This document shows, in pieces, positions 19,718-30,529 of a stretch of DNA of 64,000 bases. The notes under the pieces are model-generated. The model ran no database searches. It was not told where the DNA came from and saw nothing but the letters and a program-made list of their open reading frames with translations. Position numbers and translations under genes: made by a program. Source of the DNA: Anodontia alba. Lineage: Eukaryota > Mollusca > Bivalvia > Lucinida > Lucinidae. Where the stretch lies: NCBI GenBank assembly GCA_964016985.1, contig OZ024835.1, forward strand, positions 67,906,812 to 67,970,811, given 5' to 3'. Numbering within the stretch: the stretch's first letter is position 1; every line of letters starts with the position of its first letter.

Positions 19718-20600
19718 CTCAGTAGACTGAGCACCTTAAAAAATTGGTTGCACTCACCCCAGAGATGCAGAGGTAGTGACTCTGCCGGCCTCTAAGGCAG
19801 CCGACAAGTATAGTGCTTTAATGCAATGATGCATCGTGTGCACACCCAATTCAACTCTTTGTGCTTTATTGTGGTTTAATAATTCCTGCCATTTTTTCTG
19901 TTTTATACAATCAACTTATTATTCACTATTGGTCTGTAAGGACCTTGCCCAGGTAACCAAAATGAAATTGTAATTTTATCTTTTAAAGATATCCGAGTCC
20001 TCCACTTTTGATACTATATGAGAAATACAAACAATTGAAAACAGCAAACTCCTATTCAAATCAAATCAAATCAAACCAACTATATTTTCTTTCTCAGAAT
20101 ATATAAAGTATAAAGATAATTTCATGCAGATTTTAATCACCTCCCTTGCCATCGCCCTCTCGCGCGGCGGGGTTATATTCTACGGTACTCCCGGCATTCA
20201 TGTCCTATTATTCAATACGGTACATGTTTCGACACACCATAGAATCATTATCGCTCCAGCAAAATAAGTGATCATGATGTAAATTTAATTGCAACACTCT
20301 CTGTCTCTAGTCTATATTTTAAATGACAAATATTTGATTATACACTAATACTTTTGTAGTTTGATGCGTTTAAAGTTCTGGTATATAAAAAGGGTTATAC
20401 ATGTATAATAACCCTAACTGGGCCGCGTCAAGACAAAACGTGCCTTCGACCATACGCGAAATGCGCTGATTTAGATCATCCTGTGTATTCGAAAAGTATA
20501 ATCCGGGCATCTACTCTCCATGAACACATTCTGTACTATCCAGCGATTCGGTCAGCGGGCGGTGAAGACCCTGATCAGACTGTCCGCATAAGTCCGAAGA
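19718..20600 (+). repeat. Long interspersed repeat J, copy 1
   Basis: Three diverged copies (19718-20600, 23511-24215, 27181-27620) share 'GTTGCACTCACCCC', 'GTGCACACCCAATT', 'TTATTATTCACTATTGGTCT', 'AAATCAAATCAAA' and 'CTACGGTACTCCCGG'. I found no open frame. It may be the non-coding 3' part of a larger element, since copy 2 directly follows a LINE-type zinc-finger fragment. Confidence 0.7.
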
Positions 20601-20633
20601 CATGTTTTCGAATGGTACGGCCCCATTACGAAA

Positions 20634-20903
20634 ACACGCCTATTTGAATATATTGAAAATTTCACCACCAAAACTGAAAGTTTCTAGATAAAAATTCTGA
20701 TATTTTTCATATTTCTGCTAAAAACATAGATTGTGGGTACTCGTTAGAACCGCCTCACCGAAGCGGTTCTAACGAGTACCCACAATCTATGTTTTTGAGC
20801 AGAAATAAGAAAAAAAAACATGTATAACCCTGTAAACCCCAGTTTTACTGTATAAAAGTGGGGTTTAAGGAGGTCAAAAGTATATAGGTATGTTTTAGTG
20901 ATG
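20634..20903 (-). mobile_element. MITE family A
   Basis: CATTACGAAAACACGCC ... GGTATGTTTTAGTGATG, about 270 bp with the standard central palindrome. Confidence 0.85.
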
Positions 20904-21164
20904 CAATTAGCTTCCAAAAAGATCTAATGGATACGAATGGTACACCATCGTGGATATATTTTTTGATTTCCAAGTGAAAAGTACTTGCCTTAATAATTAA
21001 ATATGGAATGCCAGCTGGACAGTCGAAACTTACTATTTTATTATTGAAATTTGAAAATTGTATTGTAATTGTTATTTTGGCGAACATTGTTGTATTGTTA
21101 GTTGACTATATAATTTGTGGTGCATTAATTTACCCCATGCATCAACTAGCCCCGGTCTCCCCTA

Positions 21165-21605
21165 CATGTATATCAGTAATATGGTTGCTGTGTTGCATTT
21201 GGAAACACCGAACACATAAGATAATGAAAATCGAAGTCTCTGTTTCCTTGAGACTTACATTTTAGAGGCTGCATACGTCCCCTATCACCGGCTTTCAAGC
21301 AGAACTCGATTTTTCAAGATATCTGAATGTGCTCATTGATCCCAATGAAAATGAAAATAAAAACTACACTATGATTTCAGTTTAACCCATTTATGCCTAA
21401 TGGACTCTTCTGCCTAAAGTCTTTGGACAGGTCCATTTCCTATGTAAGGGGTGTCTGGTCAGTTTTTATTATTACCATGTTTTATTAAAATGTCTGTAAT
21501 TAATGCAAACAGTGTGGACCCTGATCAGACGCCGCGAACTGCGGCGTCTGATCTGGGTCTACGCTGTTTGCCAATGCAACATTTATGGGAGGCTAGGCAA
21601 TAAAT
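21165..21605 (+). repeat. Second copy of the 18.9-kb repeat, with an intact family H hairpin
   Basis: The same blocks in the same order as 18925-19330. The part from 'TTTAACCCATTTATGCC' (about 21380) to 'GGCAATAAATAGGTTAA' near 21612 has inverted ends and encloses a near-perfect H hairpin (21505-21572), so it is probably an independent MITE. Confidence 0.78.
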
Positions 21606-21684
21606 AGGTTAAGCTTTCAAAAAAAAATGTGTGGTAACCTGTACATGAGAAGTTTCATGCAGACCCCGCATTACACATGTTATA

Positions 21685-21864
21685 GATAAACCATGGTTAT
21701 TGTCGAGGTTTTGGGTATACTGTAAATTATACCATAGTTTGGTGACCTTTCACTGTCTGACCCCAAACGAGGCGGAGCCGAGTTTAGGTCAGACAGTGAA
21801 AGGTCACCAAATTATGATATAATTTACAGTATTCTCAAAACCGAGACAATAACATGGTTTATCT
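21685..21864. repeat. 180-bp near-perfect palindrome
   Basis: Arms from AGATAAACCATGGTTATTGT through 'GGTGACCTTTCACTGTCTGA' to the centre at 'CCCAAACGAGGCGGAGCCGA', and back. It should extrude as a long hairpin. No second copy of the whole unit is in this window. Confidence 0.88.
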
Positions 21865-22339
21865 GTTTTAACCAGTGTATGGGACTGTTTTTGTTTTTTG
21901 TTTTTTTACAAAAACTATACTTTTATTTATTTAGTATATCTTTTTCTACTTTTTAACTTTTATTTCTCTTTTTTTATATTTTTATGGTAAAGTGGTAACA
22001 GGCAGTCTGATGAAATGCTGTACCAAATGACCTTGTGTACTAAAAAGGATGAAACACCCCACCTTTTTTTAATTAAACTAACTGAGGCACTACTGCTAAA
22101 ATCTGATTGGTTGCAATCTTGTCAATCACAAGAAATTACATCAGCATCTTAATTTGGTCAAACTTTGTTGCAATATGGTTGGTCAGCTGTAGCTTTGGTC
22201 ATTATACTCCAGACAGACTGTCTGGTTTCATGTGTTTTATTCAACAAAAAATATCATTTTTAAATAGAAAGTTGTTCAGTGCAAAAGTAAATTTGAAGTT
22301 CCTCTAACCTTTACCACTCTCTGGATAATATCAGCAGAC

Positions 22340-22695
22340 AATATATTTGATGATACTTTCTTAGTTTTTCCAGCCAACAGAATTTGACATTTCATGCAAA
22401 CTGTCTCTAGTTGAGACATGAAATGTAAAATCCAGTTACCTGAGAGAAAAAAATAAGAAAACTATTTAAAAAATGTCATCTGCTGAAAATTGATGGTTAG
22501 CACTCTGGACATTTTCAGCAGACAACATATTGGTGATAGTTTATTTTTTTCCAATAAACATTTGACATTTGGAGACAATTTGCATGAAATGTCAAATTCT
22601 GTTTTCTAGGAAACAATACGAAAATGTTCAAATTGTCTGCTGAAACAAAATTCAACATACAACATCTTGAAATATTTTTCTTATTTTTCCCAGAA
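22340..22695. mobile_element. Two adjacent family G foldback elements
   Basis: Each has a GCAGACAA-type border, an inner palindrome of 'TTGACATTTCATGCAAACTG' / 'TTTGCATGAAATGTCAAATT' type, and the closing 'GTCTGCTGAAA'. They meet near 22500. A T-rich tract (22708-22768) and part of a third copy follow. Confidence 0.78.
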
Positions 22696-23008
22696 AACAA
22701 AACCCTGTTGTTTTTTTTTTTGTTTGTTGTTTTTTTTTGTTTTTTTTGTTTTTTTTGTTTTTTTTTGACAATATCAACTTGTCATCGCCTGTGGAATTAG
22801 CCCAGAGAGTGAAAAAGGTTAAGGTGCACTGATGAGTTGACAGTCATTCTAAAGTACACCTGTGAGATCTATAAATAAAACCATGGGTTAATTTTCAAAT
22901 CTGGAAATTATCCCATGGTCCAGCTATGGTATAATTTTCGGTTATTGAGATTTAACCGTAGTTTTATTTACATAGAGACAATGGAACATCCATTGCTTAA
23001 GTCTTAGT

Positions 23009-23190
23009 TATACCATGGCTCGTGCGCATGTACGATGCGATAATGCACGAGCGTGAGCGAGTGCATTATCGCACGTACATTCGCAGAACCATGGTATAAC
23101 TGATTTATCACATTTGCATGCATGTAGACCATCTACATCGCGAGATATTTCATGCTGAATGTTGGGAATTTAGGCCACTATGTGATAAGT
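23009..23190. mobile_element. Foldback element K, copy 2
   Basis: Almost identical to 13527-13705 in the palindrome and in the ~90-bp tail ending 'ATGTGATAA'. Confidence 0.82.
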
Positions 23191-23214
23191 TACTCATTAT
23201 CTATTAGATGCTTA

Positions 23215-23445
23215 ATTGAACAGATTGCACAGGATCGAACAAAGTGGCGAGACCTCATAAGAAGGGGAGCTGGTGAATACGAAGCAAAAAGAATCAGAGA
23301 AGCCGAGCAGAAACGTGCACAGCGGAAAGCCAGAGCTAAGGCATTACCAACAGAGCTTTCTTCCTCAGACCTCTCTTGTTCTATCTGCAAAAGGCAATTT
23401 AGAGATAAGATTGGTCTCATCAGTCATGTAAGAACACACAAATAA
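23215..23445 (+). pseudogene. LINE-derived C-terminus with C2H2 zinc finger
   Basis: The frame encodes 'AQDRTKWRDLIRRGAGEYEA', a basic helix 'KRIREAEQKRAQRKARAKAL' and a single finger 'CSICKRQFRDKIGLISHVRT', ending HK-stop at 23445. From memory, this order (W-R-x-L...basic...C-x2-C...GLxSHxRTH) is the conserved tail of many animal LINE reverse transcriptases annotated as craniofacial-development-protein-2-like. No RT precedes it: sequence just upstream is foldback K. I call it a 5'-truncated retrotransposon relic rather than a zinc-finger gene. Confidence 0.65.
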
Positions 23446-23510
23446 TAACACACCACACAGTTGATTAGGATTGGTCATTGCCATTAATGACGGACGATAT
23501 GATACGAGAT

Positions 23511-24215
23511 GCTCAGTAAACTGAGCACATTAAAAATTGTTTGCACTCACCCCCGAGATACAGTGGTAGTGACTTTGTCGGCCTCCAAGGCAGCCAACAA
23601 ATAGTGCATAATGCAATGACGCATCGTGTGCACACCCAATTATGATTTTCGTGATTTTGTGTGAATTATCAACTTTTGCTATTTTATTCAAAAACTATCA
23701 ATTTATTATTCACTATTGGTCTAAAAGGACCTTGCACAGGTAACCAAAATTAAATTGTAATTTTATGTTTTAAGGATGTCCAAGCCCTTCATTTTTGATA
23801 CTGATGAACACAACAGCAAACTTCTATTTAAATCAAATCAAATCAACCTTTTTTTTCTCAGAATATATAAAGTATAAATATAATTTCATGCAGATTTTAA
23901 TCACCTCCCTTGTCATCGCCCCTCGCCCGGCGGGTGATTATCTACGGTACTCCCGGCATTCATGCACTGCTATTATAAATGTAACACTCTCTGACTCTAA
24001 TCTATATTTTAATGATAAATATTTGATTATACACTGATACTTTTGTAGTTTCATGCGTTTAATGTCCCGGTATATAAGGGGTTATACATGTATAACCCTA
24101 ATTGGGCCGCGTCAAGCCAAAACGTGCCTTCGACCATGCGCAAAATACGCAGATTCAGATCATCCTGTGTATTCGAAAAGTATAATTCGGGCCTTTACTC
24201 GCCATACTCGCTTTT
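23511..24215 (+). repeat. Long interspersed repeat J, copy 2
   Basis: Same block order as 19718-20600, including 'CTACGGTACTCCCGGCATTC' and, at its right end, 'TGGGCCGCGTCAAG' followed by 'AAAACGTGCCTTCGACCATG'. Confidence 0.7.
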
Positions 24216-24420
24216 TAAGTTACTGGATAAAGAAATCAGCAGAACATTTTGGAATAGTTTCCTTGTTTTCCCCTATAGGAGATAATTTGCATCTAAATGT
24301 TTTTCATTACTACAATCAAAACCGTGCGGGATTTCATAAACGTACCGAATATCTTCGTAATGGCCCATCTCCATCTTCCTTCCCCGATGTGGCATGTGGG
24401 GTGGTGATACCCACACAAAT

Positions 24421-24517
24421 CCCAGTAAGCATTCTTTATAAATCTATCGCGGGCCTTTATCGGTAGCTGACGGGCCGATAACGGCCCGCTATAGATTTAT
24501 AAAGAATGCTAGCTGGG
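24421..24517. repeat. Foldback F, copy 2
   Basis: CCCAGTAAGCATTCTTTATA ... TATAAAGAATGCTAGCTGGG, the same arms as 15004-15113 but in the opposite sense and with a shorter core. Confidence 0.85.
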
Positions 24518-24599
24518 ATGATAAACGGAGGGACAAAATCATCCTAAGCACTTTGTTATGAAAAGGCCTTTTCACTGCTCTGTTAATTTTGACCTCTCT

Positions 24600-24629
24600 A
24601 CCCCGCCCCTTCCCTCCCCCCTCCTCCCC

Positions 24630-24660
<31 letters not shown>

Positions 24661-25320
24661 CTCCACCCCACTCCTCCTTATCCACCCCGTATCTTTGAGA
24701 CTTCAACAATTTCAAATTATATAAGAACAAAGTGACGATCATTTCTCGTGTCTGCGTCGCCGAACGCCAACAAATAAACAGTACAGGAAAAAGTTTCAGC
24801 CAAGTGTTTTCATCTTGTTTGGTGACCAGTTACCATTTTATCTCTATTTTTTCTTTATCAACACATATACATATTTTATTAGTGGACTGTCTGAAAGCGT
24901 GTGATTTTTCTCCATTATGTTGGTGACCCGCCTCCAAAACATGTAAGCAAACTGTGTTGTCGGTGAACCCGTTGTTTCAAAACATCAACCAAAATACTAG
25001 ACCGACCTTCCAGCCATTGGATAGCTTCCTTTTCTTTATCTTACACCTTCTGACAGCTTCCCCTGCTGTAAGGTATGAAGTTGTCCTCACATCCCCACGT
25101 TACCAGGCCGGTTACCAAAATACATGTACACTATAGGAACAAAAGTATTTGTCACGTTGTGATGTTGCCGTTTAAATTAGTTCATTTCCGGCAGACAGGT
25201 AAAATTTATCAGCGCACAACTACGGCTTAAGATCATATGCGCACGTGGATGCACATGTCAACCCGGATGCACATGAATGGTATCACAAATGTGGTATACT
25301 GGGATGTCCTCCGATGTCCA
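24600..25320. other. Intergenic: C-run and (CA)n, diverged repeat, no gene
   Basis: A poly-C run and (CA)n lie at 24622-24660. 24985-25130 is the relative of 16640-16830. The remainder is unassigned. Confidence 0.45.
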
Positions 25321-25326
25321 TGGGGT

Positions 25327-25527
25327 TTGTTTGTGTTGAGGTTTTACGGCCCAGTCAACCCAATTGGGTCATGTCGAGCGCGGTCAGTTTACTTAACCAC
25401 ACGTTTACTGGGCAGGCTTAGTCCTCTAAGCGGTTAACCAGTATTGTGAACATTCTTTCGCCAGAAACTGACAACTGCCCTTCTTGAATCAGCGGAAGGG
25501 AGAGAATGACCGTAGAAAATATTTCAT
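25327..25527 (-). mobile_element. tRNA-derived SINE (GCCAGCC family), reverse, 5'-truncated
   Basis: Only the body and tail remain, from TTTGTTTGTGTTGAGGTTTT to 'AGAAAATATTTCATGAT'; the tRNA head is missing. A perfect 14-bp duplication GATGTCCATGGGGT lies at 25313-25326 and 25528-25541. Truncation at the 5' end plus a duplication fits LINE-type retrotransposition. Confidence 0.9.
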
Positions 25528-25559
25528 GATGTCCATGGGGTAATCAGACTGACTGGTCG

Positions 25560-26340
25560 CGTGATATTGCTAACCAATAAAGAATTGAAAAGTTTTTCGC
25601 AACGTGGACTCACAAAAATAAAGCTCTCACCAAAGTGCAACTTACCCCCGGGGTGTGTGAGTGGGAGGGGGTTGGGGGCACTTACTATCAAAAAGGGTAG
25701 AGGTGTGCTGCCAGGAGCCCGGGACCCCTACCCCTTTTCAGACACGATTGAGACTTCTTTCCAGCCAAAAGTAAGACGAACATATTCCCCATATTAGTCA
25801 AACAATATATACTCATTTGCTCAGTGAGTTAACTAAACAAGGATTTACTTTCTTTTTATCAATATAAAGTACAACAAGAATCACACAATATCAAGTATAA
25901 CTGTTTTAATTTGGCTAAGGTTGTTTACCACGCCCTTTCCAGACATGGTGTGTTTGTGGGGGGGGGGGGGGGGGGGGGGGCGTGGGGGTAGGGGGTAGGG
26001 AGCGGGGCGGGGCGGGGCGGAAGGGGGCTCCCCCCTAGCATGAATCCCTTTCCAGACAGGTATATTTGAATCCCTTCCCAGATATTTTGCAATGAAACAC
26101 ACCCGTGTTCCAGACAGGCTCTGAACTAAGACCCCTTTTGTCAGTACACAGCACATCCATGCTTGTATGGTGACCTCACGAGAACCGTCGTGGCGAAAAC
26201 CACGTTGTGGAAAAAAAAAACTTGTTACCAGGTTAAATTGCAGCGCATTCTCTTCGAAACAGGCGTATCAGATTGTTAAGTTCCTGCACGCGCGTGTATG
26301 GGGGTGGGGTGGGGGGGGGGAGGGGGCAAGTTACTTAATG
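25560..26340. other. G/C-skewed interspersed repeat and poly-G runs
   Basis: Contains a G run at 25957-25980, 'GGGGCGGGGCGGGGCGG' near 26003, and another G-rich patch near 26302-26325. These are low-complexity, and ORFs over them are not credible. Confidence 0.5.
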
Positions 26341-26559
26341 GGGAGTGAGCGAAAAAGTAACTTTTTAACTTGTACTGGAAAATGCATCCCAGAATTGATT
26401 ACCGTCAATCGGGGCGCATCTGAGCAGTTCCATGAGAGTCTACTGGGCAGATTTTGCAGGCTTAGAAATTGCTTTATCCAACAGGAATACATGTAACAGA
26501 AAAGGCGTAGACAGGCAAGGTACTATTTTGCTTTTCACTGCCTATTAACGCTTTGCACT

Positions 26560-26775
26560 GGATAAAATTTTCAGCAGATGACATTTTGTTTGTTTGTTTT
26601 TGTTTGTTTTTTTTTCTCTCTTTTTTTTCAGAAAACAAGAATTGACATTTTAATGCCAAATTGTCTCCATTGGAAACAATCTGCATGAAACGTCACATCC
26701 TATTTTCTGTGAAAATTAAGAAAAATAGCATCAATTTGTCGTCTGCTGAATTAGCCAAGAGAGTGGTAAAGGTTT
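26560..26775. mobile_element. Family G foldback element
   Basis: 'TTCAGCAGATGACATTTTG' ... 'GTCGTCTGCTGAATTAGCC', with inner arms AGAAAACAAGAATTGACATT and TCACATCCTATTTTCTG and a T-rich insertion in the left arm. Confidence 0.75.
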
Positions 26776-26789
26776 TATAAACTTAACCC

Positions 26790-27000
26790 TTGTTCTGCAG
26801 AGCCCGGATATGCCCTGCCTTTGCAAACAGTGTAGATGCAGACCAGTTTGCTACTGAAGAAGCCGATTGATCTAGATCTGCACTGTTTGTCATTACGTAC
26901 GCGAATTTATATCAACAACTAGGACCAAGGAATCTGATTGGCTGATAATAATAAGTAGGGTGGCATCTTAATTTATTCAGCATGATCAGGGTTAACACCA
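26790..27000. mobile_element. Element M with a central family H hairpin
   Basis: Begins 'TTAACCCTTGTTCTGC' and ends near 'CAGGGTTAA', so the outer ends are inverted. The centre is an H-type hairpin (26823-26891) with a 'GCTACTGAAGAAGCC' loop. Similar elements lie at 29635-29850, 36690-36895 and 42295-42503. Confidence 0.72.
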
Positions 27001-27180
27001 GCCGAATCAACAGCGTTGGGTAAAAAGTGACTCGAGCCACGGTCCTGCCAAACACCGAAAAGGAGCGTTTCCACCGAAAAGGGCGAAAGAGCGGTTATCG
27101 AAAAGGATTAGTTCGCAATCACATTTAGAGTATCAGCACTATGCTTACCTTGATGTAAGGTACATTGATTATGTCTTCCT

Positions 27181-27620
27181 TGCTCATAAATGAGCACAAA
27201 AAAAATTGGTTGCACCGCCCACCGAGATGCAGTGGTAGTGTCTGGTCGTTGGCTTCCAAGGATACCAACTAATGCAGTACACATTGTGCACACCCAATCA
27301 ACGAGGTTTCGAAGTAAAACTGGTTACAGTTTATCGAAACCCACATAATTTTGTACAATCAAATTATTATTTACTATTAGCTTAAAAAGTTTTTGCAAAG
27401 ATACCGAAATAAATTTGCAATTTCCAGTATTAAAGATGCCCAAGATATACTTTTCATATGTTTGAGAAGAAAAGAAACAGTTCAAAACAGCAAATAGCCA
27501 TTGATAATTAATTACACCCTGGTTATATCGCTTCAGATACTTTAATTACTTCCCTTGTTATCTCTCGGTCGGTTGATAATCTACGGTACTCCCGGTTTAC
27601 ATGTCCCTTATTCAAAAGGT
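27181..27620 (+). repeat. Long interspersed repeat J, copy 3 (shorter)
   Basis: Shares 'GAGATGCAGTGGTAGTG', 'GTGCACACCCAATCAA' and 'CTACGGTACTCCCGG' with the other copies. A long T-run region follows at 27770-27832. Confidence 0.65.
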
Positions 27621-27800
27621 TGGGTGTTTGGACACGCCATATGATCAAAACAATAACTTTTGCTGTATTTAAAAGGAAATGTTGGCCGTAAAAATCACCC
27701 AATCTCCCCGTACTTCACTGAAGTGTAGTTTATATTTGTGATCCTTTTTGATCAATGAGCCCATTCGTTTTTTTTTGTTGTTGTTCTTTTTTCTTTTATT

Positions 27801-27834
<34 letters not shown>

Positions 27835-28094
27835 AAATACATATCTACGAGGATCAGTGATGGGGCCTCATTGGCCGAAACTAGCTACATGTAGTCTGGA
27901 CAAAAAAAAAACTTGAGACACACCAGCAGTTTTGTGAGTGTGCTCATCACTCTCAAAGTAATTCCTTTTTTAATCTATTTATATAATTTTTCTTTGTAGT
28001 AGCATTTCGTCCTAGAACCCCATATCCCGGGTGTTTTTATCTCTGTATCCATGGACGTATACATTTTTGTCGTGATATAACGCTTAGCATACTG

Positions 28095-28122
28095 AGTATA
28101 AAAAAATCAACAGATGATATTT

Positions 28123-28168
<46 letters not shown>

Positions 28169-28290
28169 AAATAGGATTTGACTTTTAATGCAAAGTGTTT
28201 CTTTTTCAGGGAGACAATTGGCATTTAAAGTCAAATCCTGTCATCAATTTGTCATCTGCTGAATTAGCCCATAACGCTGTATGTGTTAAG
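28095..28290. mobile_element. Family G foldback element with a long T run
   Basis: 'CAACAGATGATATTTTG', a ~36-base T run in the left arm, then 'AAAATAGGATTTGACTTTTA' paired with 'TTTAAAGTCAAATCCTG', closing 'GTCATCTGCTGAATTAGCCC'. Confidence 0.72.
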
Positions 28291-28910
28291 ATTCTTAATA
28301 ACACCGAGGTGAAACAAAGAAGTTCATAATTTATAAAACGATGAATACAGCATTTCAGCCCAATGGACATAATTTGCATGAAATGTCAAAACCTGTTTTT
28401 CATTAGAAAAATAATGTAAATTTTCCCAGAGTGCTAGGTGTTAAGCTATTTTATGCAGCTACCCTCTCGGATGTCAGAGACCAACTATTAGAGACTGGCT
28501 ATACAAGATGTCATACATAAATTTGAATCAGCTTATAGTTAGTAGTGATAAAACATGACATCAAGGTCTAGGAGCTAGTCGATGTGCCCCTCTAAAGCCC
28601 CGCTCCTCCCCCCCCCCCCCCCCCCCACTCCACCATATCCCACCCCCACAATTTTCGGCCCGGGTTGCTCTTAAAGATCACTTTTTCGGCCTGGACTGCT
28701 CAGACCCTCTTTCAAACATACGTTGGTCCAAAACACCTCCGGCCCCAGTCCAAAATGTATCTTTTTCTTTGTGTTCGTTTACTTCCAAAATCATCTCTTT
28801 TTTTAGCATGGAGCAGTTCCAAAAGCCCCATCCCTATTTTCAGTGAGGGATACGCGTAGTTCCGGGGGCGTGCTTCCTAAGCCTTCTGTTTTTAAACCGT
28901 GTGAGTACAT

Positions 28911-29372
28911 TAAGGCTGACTAATCGGAGCTGAAAAGATAATCGATTATCAGTCCTGCCATTGTGATCGATAATCGATTAGTAATCACTGAAGATTTGGT
29001 CGTAATATGATAAGCCTGTCTGAGCATGACTTTTACCAAATGTTATATTTTACTCTATGTATTTGGTCAGGCAGACCTCAACAAACAGTGTAGACCCAGA
29101 TGAGGCGCCGCAAAAAGACCGTCTCATCAGGGTCTACACTGTTTGTCACTCATCAAGCTATTTTTAGACCCAGCATTGGGTGGTAAATTCTACCTGTTCA
29201 AATTTTAGATAAAGTATAGAAAGGAGTTGAGGTGTCTGAATACCAAGGGTAAATACGGTGAAGTAACAGACACAGAAATCAAATGACCGATTATTAGCAA
29301 ATCTGTAACGATAATCATTTTGTGGAATTTATCGATCAATTAATCGATTATCCGATTAATTGTGCCAGCCTT
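28911..29372 (-). mobile_element. Element L, copy 2
   Basis: TAAGGCTGACTAATCGGAGC ... GATTAATTGTGCCAGCCTTA. It has the same order as 17689-18151 in the opposite orientation, including a central H hairpin (29082-29146). Confidence 0.83.
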
Positions 29373-29634
29373 AGTACATATACATGTATACCACTTTCAT
29401 ATGGGCCTCGCCATAAAAAACGTGTCTGCGGGCATATGCGGACAGCGAAGGCTAGATCAACCTGCGCAGCCGCGCAATCTGATCAGGGCTTTCACTGTCC
29501 GCTACCAGAATCATTGAATACCAAAAAGCATTGACTATCTTTCGGTTTACAAAGTACCTTCATGTAATACCATATCTGAGCTGCGTCTGATCAAGGTCTT
29601 TGTTAGCTCCTGACGCAATACAATCGAACTTTAC

Positions 29635-29850
29635 CCTTGTCATGCTGAATAAATTAAGATGCCACACCCAGTTCTAATTTTCAGCCAATCAGATTACTTG
29701 ATCCAGATTGTTGATATAAATTCACATAGTTAATGGCAAACTGTGCAGATCCAGATCAGTTGGCTTCTTCAGAAGCCAGCTGATCTAGATCTACATTGTT
29801 TGCAAAGGCATGGTATATCCGGGTTGAGCAGGACTAGAGTTAAATGGTTC
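29635..29850. mobile_element. Element M with a central family H hairpin
   Basis: Inverted relative to 26790-27000. The hairpin at 29738-29803 has the loop 'GGCTTCTTCAGAAGCC'. Confidence 0.72.
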
Positions 29851-29979
29851 GAACATCTTTGGGACCATGGGCATTTGTTCTGGCCATGTGTAATTTGAGG
29901 CAGAGAGGGTTATCATAGCGCCAAGTCAGGAGGCAAGTACGAAAACTTTTGGGACGTCTGTTCGATCTATAAAATAATG

Positions 29980-30300
29980 GTATGTTGAGTGTACTCATTA
30001 GATCGCCTCGGCGATGCTATTCTGATGGGTACACAAAACATATATTTCCATGACAAAAAAAATTTTTTTTTCCTAAAATAGCCATAAGTATTTGTTTCTC
30101 GGGCTTAAGAAATAATTAAAAAAAAAAAACAAAAAAAAAAAAAAAAAAAACGATTCAGCCATAGACTGGCTCCAGTCACCAGTGACTGAATATTTATTCT
30201 TATAATTCTGTTTGAGAATCGACTAAAATAAAACCAAAATAATATCATAACTACAAAGGCTGGTCACCAGTGACCAGCCTTTATAGTCATGATATTTTGG
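29980..30300. repeat. Foldback sequences: TGTGTACTCATTAGA arm pair and 'CCAGTCACCAGTGACTG' hairpins
   Basis: 'GTGTACTCATTAGATCGCC...TGATGGGTACAC' (29989-30036) is a diverged palindrome of the family D type. Further right, 'AAAGGCTGGTCACCAGTGAC' is a local palindrome (30257-30285), with a related one at 30170-30198. Confidence 0.6.
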
Positions 30301-30502
30301 GTTGTATTTTCGTGAATTATCAAACAGGATTATAAGAAAAATATTTAGTTACTGGAACCAGTCTAACCGAAAGCCAGAGAGCATAGCCAGGTACAAACCG
30401 CCTAGAAAAGGCTCAGGATTGAGCAGCCTCAGAGTCCGCTACCAGACAACACCACCGCGCTATATCGAAGAGGACAGAAAATTTATCCGTCCCAACGTCT
30501 GA
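30300..30502 (+). CDS. Possible terminal exon or relic, function unknown
   Basis: The frame includes 'NRKPESIARYKPPRKGSG' and 'YQTTPPRYIEEDRKFIRP', then NV-stop. Its composition (Arg, Pro, Lys, Tyr mixed) looks more protein-like than the surrounding chance ORFs. A possible acceptor 'ATCAAACAG' is near 30324. I cannot link it to another exon or family. It could equally be a retroelement fragment. Confidence 0.2.
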
Positions 30503-30529
30503 GCTGTTAAATGTTCACGAAGTTTTCGA

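Noticed and set aside
23152..23445. C2H2 zinc-finger protein gene
   Set aside because: There is only one finger, and the preceding 'AQDRTKWRDLIRRG' and basic helix match LINE C-termini; no upstream exon was seen.
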